Assembly: GCA_946627685.1 (NCBI GenBank)
Contig: CAMOVV010000078.1
Coordinates: 1-6,056 of the forward strand
Direction of reading: 5' to 3'
Length of the DNA: 6,056 nt
Origin: an uncultured Bacteroidales bacterium
GTDB lineage: Bacteria; Bacteroidota; Bacteroidia; Bacteroidales; UBA932
Shown here: positions 1 to 5,660 of the stretch, one piece after another
Layout: each line of letters starts with the position of its first letter
Position numbering within the stretch: position 1 is the stretch's first letter
Notes under the pieces: model-generated
Database searches by the model: none
Told to the model about the DNA's origin: nothing
The model's input: only the letters and a program-made list of their open reading frames with translations
Program-made: the position numbers and the translations under genes

Positions 1-445
1 TATGAGCCTGAACGACCTCATCACCCTCCTGCTGCGCTCGGCCGCGAAGAACTCCAACCTCCTCATAAACATAGGCCCGCAGGCCGACGGCAACCTCCCC
101 GCAGCCGCCCTTGAACGCCTCAAAGGGCTCGGCGAGTGGATGAGGACCTACTCCCCCACCGTGGACGGCACCACCTCCACCTCCATTCCCGAGCAGGCCT
201 GGGGAGTGAGCACCCGCACGCAGAAGAAGATTTTCCTCCACGTTCTCGCCCCGAAGCAGATACCCTCCAACGGGAAAAACGGCCTCCTGACCGTCCCCAT
301 GGGAGAAAAGGTGGCCTCAGTGAAGGACTTCGCCACGGGTGCCCCCCTTCGCTGGAACCTCTCCAAAGACGGTTTCCTCACCATCACCACCCCCGCCTCC
401 CCGAAAGCCGACCCCGACTGGGTCGTGGAAATCAACCTGAAATAG
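1..445 (+). CDS. Alpha-L-fucosidase (GH29), C-terminal part, 5' end outside window
   Basis: This is the last ~147 codons of a glycoside hydrolase family 29 enzyme, which removes alpha-L-fucose from glycans; in Bacteroidales such enzymes are usually exported to the periplasm or surface. The diagnostic stretch is near the start: 'LLLRSAAKNSNLLINIGPQ' followed by ADG, then 'LERLKGLGEWM', which is the conserved end of the (beta/alpha)8 catalytic barrel. Residues from about 65 to 147 fit the beta-sandwich domain that follows the barrel in this family. The Met at base 2 is internal: family members have about 300 or more residues before this point, including the catalytic nucleophile Asp, so the gene begins to the left. 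The stop is TAG at 443-445. It converges on the minus-strand fimbrillin gene across ~450 bp. I see no poly-T terminator right behind it. Family assignment is firm; substrate linkage cannot be judged. Confidence 0.9.
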   Translation, partial: MSLNDLITLLLRSAAKNSNLLINIGPQADGNLPAAALERLKGLGEWMRTYSPTVDGTTSTSIPEQAWGVSTRTQKKIFLHVLAPKQIPSNGKNGLLTVPMGEKVASVKDFATGAPLRWNLSKDGFLTITTPASPKADPDWVVEINLK

Positions 446-479
446 GAAGCTGTATCGTCCTACATAGAGCACAACAGAT

Positions 480-620
480 TCAGCGGATTCTCACGCCGGT
501 GGCCTTCTCGATAATCTCCGGATCCACCCCCAGCTCAGCAAGCTTCCGAGCTGTCTCAGTATGACAATCATTGGCTTGTTTGAGCGAATGGCCGTTGGCC
601 TCGGAATAGCCCTGTGCCAT
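480..620 (-). pseudogene. Remnant of an Rpn/PD-(D/E)XK-type transposase C-terminus
   Basis: A 46-codon reading frame, ATG at 620-618 and TGA at 482-480, encodes a tail containing 'LAELGVDPEIIEKATGVRIR'. This resembles the C-terminal motif of Rpn (recombination-promoting nuclease) / PD-(D/E)XK family putative transposases, which are common in Bacteroidales and often end in a helix of the type 'KLKELGVDxExIxKATGLSxEEI'. The nuclease core is absent: reading upstream in the same frame meets a stop (TAA) at 656-654, inside a hairpin. Only the tail survives, and it ends earlier than the family pattern, lacking the final 'xEEI'. I read it as a decayed mobile-gene fragment. It could instead be a real 46-residue ORF or chance resemblance, because the match is from memory of the motif and is short. 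Confidence 0.45.
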
Positions 621-633
621 GCCATAAAATGAG

Positions 634-666
634 AGTCTCGGAATAACGTGGCGTTATTCCGAGACT
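634..666. repeat. Perfect 15-bp inverted repeat with 3-nt loop
   Basis: The left arm AGTCTCGGAATAACG (634-648) and right arm CGTTATTCCGAGACT (652-666) are exact reverse complements around the loop TGG. The hairpin sits between the convergent fucosidase and fimbrillin genes, so it could end transcription from either side. However, neither strand has a good run of T after it: the plus strand continues GTCTGTCATT and the minus strand CTCATTTTATGG. It abuts the dispersed repeat at 670. The sequence CTCGGAATA of the left arm also occurs at 600-608, inside the Rpn-like remnant. It may be a factor-dependent terminator or the tip of a small mobile repeat. Confidence 0.7.
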
Positions 667-669
667 GTC

Positions 670-696
670 TGTCATTCTGAACGAAGTGAAGAATCT
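670..696. repeat. REP-like dispersed intergenic repeat
   Basis: The sequence begins TGTCATTCTGAACGAAG and ends TGAAGAATCT. I recognise this as a version of a short repeat (TGTCATTCTGAGCGAAGCGAAGAATCT-like) scattered in non-coding DNA of many Bacteroidetes and some other phyla, usually many copies per genome. It has an internal inverted repeat, ATTCT (674-678) against AGAAT (690-694), so it can fold as a small hairpin. It lies directly behind the 15-bp inverted repeat, as these elements often do between genes. Its function is not known to me; its placement between convergent genes is typical of REP-like elements. Recognition is from memory. Confidence 0.6.
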
Positions 697-709
697 GAAC
701 GATTTTAGA

Positions 710-754
710 GATTCTGTAGAGTCTAAAGTCTCTGTGATTCTATAGTTTCTAAAG
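710..754. repeat. Degenerate 19-nt direct repeat
   Basis: Two 19-nt units, GATTCTGTAGAGTCTAAAG (710-728) and GATTCTATAGTTTCTAAAG (736-754), match at 16 of 19 positions with a 7-nt spacer. The flanks carry a 7-bp inverted pair, GAACGAT (697-703) and ATCGTTC (765-771), so 697-771 may be one degenerate unit appended to the REP-like repeat. No gene is visible from 697 to about 821. Confidence 0.4.
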
Positions 755-894
755 CATCATCGTAATCGTTCTGACCTTCTTCGTTTGTTTTCAGGTCGGC
801 CGGGGCAGCTGCGGGCCGGGGCTATCTCCAGGCGCCGAAGTTGCCGGGGTTGAGGCGGTCGGTGTCGTGGCCGCCGGTGGTTGCACCATCAACG

Positions 895-3831
895 TCAAAG
901 ATTGGCCTGAGGGTCAACCGCGGGGCGGATTGAACGGCCGTTGGCTTTCTGCTGATTCTGGAGAACGCCTTCGTTCTGGTTGCCGAAGTTGAACACACAC
1001 CCCAATTGAGTATCGGACTTATAAGTGTCGTTCTTTGCAGACGCGCACCAGTAATAACCGAGAGAACCCACATTTGAAAGGCTGGTGTTGGAATTGCGGA
1101 ACCCGGCGGCGGGGAAGAAGATGTCGTCACTGCTGTCTCCGACCGTTCCGCCGTTGTAGTAACGCCATAAGTTACCGTATCCAAGACCCTCCTCCACATT
1201 AAAGGCGGGCTGATTGTTCACTTTTATAAGGGGAGTGGGAGGGATAAATTCTCCGAAGGCGGCATGCGAAGGCACCTTGTATCCCACGGGACAGGGGTCG
1301 TAGATTGTCTTCGTAACTTCAATGCCAGAAGTGTTCGAACTCTGCGTCTGCCCAAGATAGGCGGAGTTCCACAAGTTGTTGTATCCGCTGTATTGATATT
1401 CTCCGGGACGCACGCACCAGTCCTGGTTGCCCGTTCTGACGAACATGAACGGATTCTGAATGGACTGCCCGACGGTCATCCTCGACGAGGTTACAATCAG
1501 ACCATAAGTCGCATCCACCAAACCGGCATAGTCCTCATGGTAGAAGAGTTCATGGTTTGCGTTGGTCAGTTTGGCAAAGCCGCGAATCGGGTCTTTGCGA
1601 CCGTGGACATAATAGGGCTGCATGCCGAACTGCACGTTCTGCTCCTTCTGCCACACCTGTACGGGGGCGCCGGGTTCGCGCCCTTCCTGGACGACACGGA
1701 GGTAACCCTTCCTCTGCTTGAAGTAATCCGAGAAGTCGCACCAACCGAGGTTGACCGGAGCCAACTTGTATCCGGTGGGTGTCGGGAGCGGATTCTTAAG
1801 CGGATTGGGACGGGAGCCGGTGGAGTAGCTTTCCTTGTCCTTGTAGCACCAGATATGCCAGGACCAGACGATGGTCTTGGAGTTCTTGAGCCTCAGCGCG
1901 ACCATGGCATTGCCCTGGTGGGCCGTACCGGGGACGTCGAAGAGGATGTAGAGGTTCTCGGCATAGGCAACCGAGTCGGCAGCATACGTGGTCGTGCTCT
2001 CAATGCGGACATTCTCGATGAGGTTATGCACGTTCTCCCAGACGAGGATGGCTTCCAGTTCATCGCCTCCGTCCAGCGCCGACTTCACGCTGGGCTGCTT
2101 CACAATATAGGGCTGTTTGATTGGCTCATCCGCGTGGTCCAGGTACCATTCGAGGTAGTTATTGGGATATCCGTCCTCGACGGCTCCCTGCCGGAAGAAC
2201 GCCGACGTGTTCACCTGTCCGTGCAGGATGGCGTTGCCGTAGACGGCGGGGAACTTGAATCCCTCCCCGGAAGCGTCAACCACGTAACAGTTGGCCGTGG
2301 AGCGGGCCACTTTCTTGCCGGTCGCGACATTGTAGGTGGCGAGGTCCTTCTGCTCTTCCGTGGCGTCGGGGAGAACGAGGGTGCCGTTGGTGGAGAAGAC
2401 CTGCTCCATGAGGTCGAAGGTCAGTTCTTCACCATCGATGCTTCCTTCAAAATTGCCGGGTGAGTAAATCTTCAGGGAGTCCATCGTGCCTCCGAATCCG
2501 GCGTTGTCGGACCAGGTGGAACCGTCGCGGCTGAACTGAATCTTGTACGAAACTTTCTGCTTCTGCTGACGGGTGTAGGTGCTGGAACCTTCAGACTCGG
2601 GAAGATACTTGTAGCGGTAGCTCACGAAACCGGACTTAAGGGTCTGAGGTGTATATGATGCCGGATTGGGAAGGGAGGTGGTGGGATTGGCATTCTCGGC
2701 AGCCTGGTTGCTCAAGGTCCCGAGATATGAAAGTTCAATGGGGTCAATAGTGCTGACCTCATACACCCATTCTCCGGGAACGCCGATGCCCTTGATGTTG
2801 TACTTGTGGCAGGCTTCGAAGATTACGCCGTCATCGTTGTACTTGAGGGCGAGGGTCTTCTTGTCACCGCTGTTTGTCGTGAAGGTCACAGAAAGGTCGT
2901 CGTATTTCTCCTGGGGAAGGGCAAAGACCGTGAAGGTGATGGCGGTGTCCTTTTTTATCGTGAGGCCGCCTCCTGTAAAACCGGAGAAATCCACGTTAAT
3001 CCTCTTCTGCTCGGCAGAAGGGGAAGCGGTAAAGCCGCCGAAGACAGCTTTGCCGTCAGAGGCGGTGACCGTTGCGGTGCAGGAGCCGGAAATCTGTTTG
3101 CCCGCGGATTCCAGCACGAAGGATGTGAGGGTGAGGCTGGGCTGCTCTCCGCTGTCCACAGTGAACTGGAAGGCCGTGAACATGGGCTTGAACACGAGCT
3201 TCACTCCGGTGGGGGTCTGGGCGGCCGCGGTGGCGGCATACATGTAGGCGTAGTCCATGTCGGGCTTGAGTAGTGTATCCCCGGCTGCGGGAGCCTGGAA
3301 GGACTGGTTCCTCGGCAAAGTCATGTTCACCGTGGAAGACGCGGTGGAGTTGGATGAGAAATTAAGACCTCCTTCCTTGGCGCCCGTACCCGTGAACAGG
3401 GCGGGTGAGGGGTAGAGGCAGTAGAAGGCATGAGTCCCGCCGGCGTCGTCCCACAAAAGGCCGTTGGCGGCATCGGTAGATGTTATCTGGGCCTCGCTCT
3501 TCTGTTTATTATCTCCTGTCTTGTATGAAGACACCGCATAATCTACGTCGTGGTCGCCTTCTTTCGTTGCGGCCTTGTCGCTCCAGATGCGAATTTTGTC
3601 GCCGTTCACCCAGTCGATTCTCTCCACGTTGGAGGTAACCTCGCCTGAATAGGCGGTCCTGGTCGTGAGGCTGTTCTGCCAGTATGATGATGACCTGAAC
3701 GCTACGGCGCGCCCGCCGTACTCATGCTCAAACTGCTCCTTATGGCAGCCGGTCAGGGTAATGGCGAGCAATGAGATTGCAAAGAGTCTTATGGTAATTT
3801 TCGAACCTTGCATGTTCTTGATATTCTTCAT
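895..3831 (-). CDS. Fimbrillin-family lipoprotein with C-terminal FISUMP-like domain
   Basis: This is an exported, lipid-anchored surface protein of 978 residues and likely a pilus or adhesive-structure subunit. Residues 1-29 form a type II signal peptide: a basic start, hydrophobic 'LFAISLLAI', and lipobox LTGC with Cys29. Residues ~30-355 resemble the Mfa-like/fimbrillin-like domain, with 'TRTAYSGE', 'ERIDWVNGDKIRIWSD', 'FYCLYPSP', 'FKPMFTAFQFTV' and the closing 'FEACHKYNIKGIGVPGEW'. Residues ~510-660 hold a segment recurrent in large Bacteroidales fimbrillin-type proteins ('STANCYVVDASGEGFKFPAV', 'VWSWHIWC'). Residues ~838-975 carry 'TIYDPCPVGYKVPS', 'GYYWCASA' and 'GRSIRPA', a FISUMP-like end. 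Simple fimbrillins are about 300-400 residues, so this is a long multidomain version, perhaps a tip or accessory subunit. The ATG at 3831 follows an A-rich stretch (AAGAAGAAGATTTAAAG); Met7 is an alternative start. The gene begins 24 bp after the apparent end of the broken paralogue, suggesting one transcript. Confidence 0.85.
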   Translation of the reverse strand: MKNIKNMQGSKITIRLFAISLLAITLTGCHKEQFEHEYGGRAVAFRSSSYWQNSLTTRTAYSGEVTSNVERIDWVNGDKIRIWSDKAATKEGDHDVDYAVSSYKTGDNKQKSEAQITSTDAANGLLWDDAGGTHAFYCLYPSPALFTGTGAKEGGLNFSSNSTASSTVNMTLPRNQSFQAPAAGDTLLKPDMDYAYMYAATAAAQTPTGVKLVFKPMFTAFQFTVDSGEQPSLTLTSFVLESAGKQISGSCTATVTASDGKAVFGGFTASPSAEQKRINVDFSGFTGGGLTIKKDTAITFTVFALPQEKYDDLSVTFTTNSGDKKTLALKYNDDGVIFEACHKYNIKGIGVPGEWVYEVSTIDPIELSYLGTLSNQAAENANPTTSLPNPASYTPQTLKSGFVSYRYKYLPESEGSSTYTRQQKQKVSYKIQFSRDGSTWSDNAGFGGTMDSLKIYSPGNFEGSIDGEELTFDLMEQVFSTNGTLVLPDATEEQKDLATYNVATGKKVARSTANCYVVDASGEGFKFPAVYGNAILHGQVNTSAFFRQGAVEDGYPNNYLEWYLDHADEPIKQPYIVKQPSVKSALDGGDELEAILVWENVHNLIENVRIESTTTYAADSVAYAENLYILFDVPGTAHQGNAMVALRLKNSKTIVWSWHIWCYKDKESYSTGSRPNPLKNPLPTPTGYKLAPVNLGWCDFSDYFKQRKGYLRVVQEGREPGAPVQVWQKEQNVQFGMQPYYVHGRKDPIRGFAKLTNANHELFYHEDYAGLVDATYGLIVTSSRMTVGQSIQNPFMFVRTGNQDWCVRPGEYQYSGYNNLWNSAYLGQTQSSNTSGIEVTKTIYDPCPVGYKVPSHAAFGEFIPPTPLIKVNNQPAFNVEEGLGYGNLWRYYNGGTVGDSSDDIFFPAAGFRNSNTSLSNVGSLGYYWCASAKNDTYKSDTQLGCVFNFGNQNEGVLQNQQKANGRSIRPAVDPQANL

Positions 3832-3855
3832 CTTTAAATCTTCTTCTTTAGTGAA

Positions 3856-4559
3856 CTACTCCCTGGGGAGGTCAACGGGCTCGGGATTGACGAAACCGTC
3901 AATGGAAAGGGCCACGGTACCTACTGCATTCGCCGCGCCGCCTCGAGGTAGGCGAGCATGTATGCGCTCGACATCGGAGGATAATAGACCGTGATGTCCG
4001 TGCCTGGAGCGTCGATATCCTTGACAGTCGCGGGGGCTACAGTCTGGACAGACGCAATCTCCATTCCGGAGAGGGACGGACCGCTGATGTCAAATTCCCC
4101 GGCGCCGGCGCTCTTGGGAGAAGGATAGATGCTGTAGAACTTGTGGATGCCCGTATTGCCGGCAGCCCACTGCAGGCCGCCGTGATAGGCGATGCCGTCG
4201 ATGGAAATGGGGACAATCTCGCCCCAGCTCTGGGCCGCGTTATCCGGGTCAACTACAGGCGTAGCGATGCGGTAATCGGCCCACTTCTGGGTGTTATTCA
4301 TTGCGCAATAAGCTACGTCGCTGTAGATTCGGACATAGTCGCCGGGTCTCCAGTCTATGCGCTCTTTGCCTCCTGATTCTTCGCCGCTGTATGCGGTCCT
4401 TGTTTGGGGGGAAGGGCTTGTCACTGCGCCAAAACGGATTAACTGTCCGCTTCCTTCCTGTCCGCGTTCTTCCGGTCCCTGCGTTTTAGCGCAGGCAATC
4501 AGGAAAAGCGCCGCAGCCAGCAGGCACGCGCCCTGTGTACTGATTTTATGCATCATCAT
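3856..4559 (-). pseudogene. Broken fimbrillin-like lipoprotein gene (frameshift and probable internal deletion)
   Basis: From ATG 4559 the frame gives 212 residues to TAG at 3923-3921. It starts with a lipoprotein signal (hydrophobic 'ACLLAAALFLIAC', lipobox Cys23) and continues with fimbrillin marks shared with the downstream gene: 'TRTAYSGE', 'ERIDWRPGDYVRIYSD', 'FYSIYPSP' and 'SSAYMLAYLEA'. It then ends with the unconvincing tail 'ARRMQ' where the paralogue goes on to 'VFKPMFTAFQF' and a further ~140 residues of its first domain. In the neighbouring minus frame, coding-like sequence runs 'NAVGTVALSIDGFVNPEP' and 'VDLPRE' to TAG at 3858-3856, a natural-looking gene end. The two frames meet in a GC repeat (GGCGGCGCGGCG, 3931-3942). 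I infer loss of the middle of the gene with a frame change. Three consecutive ATGs (4559, 4556, 4553) could start it. A GTG at 4580 also opens the frame but adds a less hydrophobic extension. The truncated product might still be exported. Confidence 0.65.
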
Positions 4560-4593
4560 GCGATTTGTTAAGTGTGTCACTTATAAAGTCATA

Positions 4594-4606
4594 CCTATTT
4601 AATAGG
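4594..4606. promoter_or_regulatory. 13-nt palindrome in the fimbrillin leader
   Basis: CCTATTTAATAGG is a perfect 6-bp inverted repeat around a single base. It lies 35-47 bp upstream of the ATG at 4559, where an operator or a small hairpin in the leader RNA could act. No known regulator motif is recognised, and a palindrome this short could be chance. Confidence 0.25.
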
Positions 4607-4777
4607 GCTGTAGCGGCCGGAATCTACGTTCTTTCAAAAGGCCAAATACCCAATTAAAATGCGAATATATTAAAAATTTCAAAAAAATTAGATTTTTCGT
4701 AAAAAAATGTAACGTTTCCCCCCTCCCGGGATCCTACGGCGTGGGGGTCTTACTACAGGAAACGAAGAATATTGCAA

Positions 4778-4794
4778 TCAAGCCGATGGCTTGA
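4778..4794 (-). terminator. Possible hairpin terminator after the small peptide gene
   Basis: TCAAGCC-GAT-GGCTTGA is a perfect 7-bp stem with a 3-nt loop. It is 72 bp downstream of the small peptide stop on the minus strand and is followed there by TTGCAATATTCTT, which is T-rich but not a clean T run. It is partly enclosed by a wider 6-bp pair, TACAGG (4754-4759) and CCTGTA (4803-4808). If it does terminate, the fimbrillin genes would need their own promoter or antitermination. Evidence is weak. Confidence 0.3.
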
Positions 4795-4866
4795 CAGCAG
4801 AACCTGTACAATTTCATATATGTTATTTATTTGTCGTTTACTACCCGTTGGACTAAAAACGTCCTC

Positions 4867-5049
4867 CTATTCTTCCCATTTATGGTTGAAGCCACTGCCG
4901 GAAAAATCTTTAGTTTCCACTTGCTGTCCTACAGATTCAATGGAAGCCTTGTTGATGTCATCAACAACCGAACCGGCAAGCACCGGGCTCTCTACCGCTA
5001 TTGCCACCTTTCTGACAATACGAGGAGATGCATACTCTAATCTTTTCAC
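4867..5049 (-). CDS. Small 'LAGS' peptide next to UpxY-like gene
   Basis: This is a 60-residue protein starting at GTG 5049 and ending TAG at 4869-4867. The start is a choice: TTG at 5055 also opens the frame, but the N-terminus 'MKRLEYASPRI' from GTG fits similar small Bacteroidales proteins that begin with a basic stretch and a Tyr-x-x-Pro motif. Visible parts are a short amphipathic start, 'ESPVLAGSVVDDI' (LAGS at residues 24-27), 'ESVGQQVETKDFSG', and an acidic aromatic end 'FNHKWEE'. There is no signal peptide, membrane helix or Cys. From memory, 50-70-residue Bacteroidales proteins with LAGS followed by Val-Gly-Gln, Asp-Phe and a Phe-Asn-His-x-Trp-Glu end recur, often by polysaccharide loci; I know of no function. 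It follows the antiterminator by 83 bp in the same direction, after A/T-rich DNA that could hold a promoter. The layout (leader, LA/GS junction, polar tail) resembles a processed peptide precursor, but no maturation gene is visible. Confidence 0.65.
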   Translation of the reverse strand: MKRLEYASPRIVRKVAIAVESPVLAGSVVDDINKASIESVGQQVETKDFSGSGFNHKWEE

Positions 5050-5132
5050 AATCAATTCTTTATTATTAATCCTTAAAACTTGAACTATATTTCAAATTCC
5101 CAATAAAATTCAAAACATGTGCCACGGCTTTC

Positions 5133-5642
5133 TCAGCACTTTTCCAGCCAGGCCCGGGGCACCCTGGCCCTCGCAAAGAGGCAGCTTATAAGCCCCACCA
5201 CCACATACAGCCTTCCCTGAATCTCCAGCACATTCCCTTCCACTCCCTTCAGCGGCCCGTATGTCACCCTCACTCTCTCCCCCACTTGCAGGGGACGGTC
5301 CACGAGGCCTCCCTCTTCCAAGCCCGCTTCCAGCACCTTGATGAAATCATCCATCTGCTTGTCCGGCACGGAGAGCATCGTATGCCTGGCGTAGTCGAAC
5401 AGGTAGTTCACAGGCAGGCTCCCCTCGGTCTTAAGCGCGCACGCATCCTCCTTCGAGGCATGGATGAACACCAGGCAGCTTATGAGCGGACGGTCCTTCA
5501 GCTTCCCGCGGTAGTCCCTTCCCTTCGTGACGGGGATGAAATGGTCGATGCCGGACGAGGTAAGGCGGCGTTTCACCACAAGTTCCTGGCCGAAACGCGT
5601 CCTCGCCGCGAACCATTCTTTATTTGTCTCCGTCCTGTCCAT
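5133..5642 (-). CDS. UpxY-like transcription antiterminator (NusG family)
   Basis: This 169-residue protein is a locus-specific NusG paralogue of the UpxY type. In Bacteroides, UpxY proteins ride on RNA polymerase and prevent premature termination in the leader of their own capsular polysaccharide operon. Residues ~8-105 form the NGN domain: 'EWFAARTRFGQELVVKRRL', 'IDHFIPV', 'DRPLISCLVFIHAS' and the UpxY-like 'SVPDKQMDDFIKVLE'. Residues ~118-150 form the KOW domain ('LQVGERVRVTYGPLKGVEGN'). The length matches UpxY rather than housekeeping NusG. The ATG at 5642 has a good ribosome site (AGAAGGTGGG, ending a few bases before it), and the gene starts 18 bp after the transferase stop, so the two are probably co-transcribed. 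UpxY is normally the first gene of its operon, so a position behind a transferase is unusual. The tail 'VPRAWLEKC' is typical in kind. Confidence 0.9.
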   Translation of the reverse strand: MDRTETNKEWFAARTRFGQELVVKRRLTSSGIDHFIPVTKGRDYRGKLKDRPLISCLVFIHASKEDACALKTEGSLPVNYLFDYARHTMLSVPDKQMDDFIKVLEAGLEEGGLVDRPLQVGERVRVTYGPLKGVEGNVLEIQGRLYVVVGLISCLFARARVPRAWLEKC

Positions 5643-5660
5643 CTACCCACCTTCTTTCCG

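Larger units (their letters stand above)
4560..4866 (-). other. Gene-free A/T-rich leader upstream of the fimbrillin genes
   Basis: I find no convincing gene in these 307 bases, although short open frames exist on the plus strand. Most of 4640-4712 is A/T, with long runs of A, in contrast to the GC-rich genes on both sides. The run CCCCCCTCCCGGG starts at 4718. Such a stretch could hold the promoter and 5' leader of the fimbrillin genes. I looked for the Bacteroidetes promoter pattern (TTTG then about 20 nt then TAnnTTTG) on the minus strand and found only partial matches, such as TTTG near 4643 followed by TAGATTC near 4625 with a shorter spacer. I do not call a promoter. Confidence 0.4.

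Noticed and set aside
136..564. Open frames overlapping the fucosidase gene on both strands
   Set aside because: Compositions are biased (rich in His, Arg and Pro) and they conflict with the clear GH29 frame.
1264..2463. 399-codon plus-strand open frame opposite the fimbrillin gene
   Set aside because: It lies fully antisense to a well-supported gene and its product matches no known pattern; long antisense frames are expected in DNA with G/C-rich third positions.
2666..3273. Two overlapping plus-strand frames (193 and 155 codons) inside the fimbrillin gene
   Set aside because: Both are antisense shadows of the fimbrillin domain and show no protein-family features.
4560..4580. GTG start at 4580 for the broken fimbrillin
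   Set aside because: Three ATGs at 4559-4551 sit closer to the signal peptide core, and the seven extra residues add nothing expected of a lipoprotein signal.
4620..4720. Bacteroidetes -33/-7 promoter in the A/T-rich leader
   Set aside because: Only partial matches with wrong spacing were found, so no promoter was called.
4850..4864. GGAC/GTCC hairpin just after the small peptide stop
   Set aside because: A 4-bp stem is too weak to call.
4772..5083. 103-codon plus-strand frame over the small peptide and the leader
   Set aside because: It runs opposite the LAGS peptide, starts in non-coding A/T-rich DNA and has no recognisable features.
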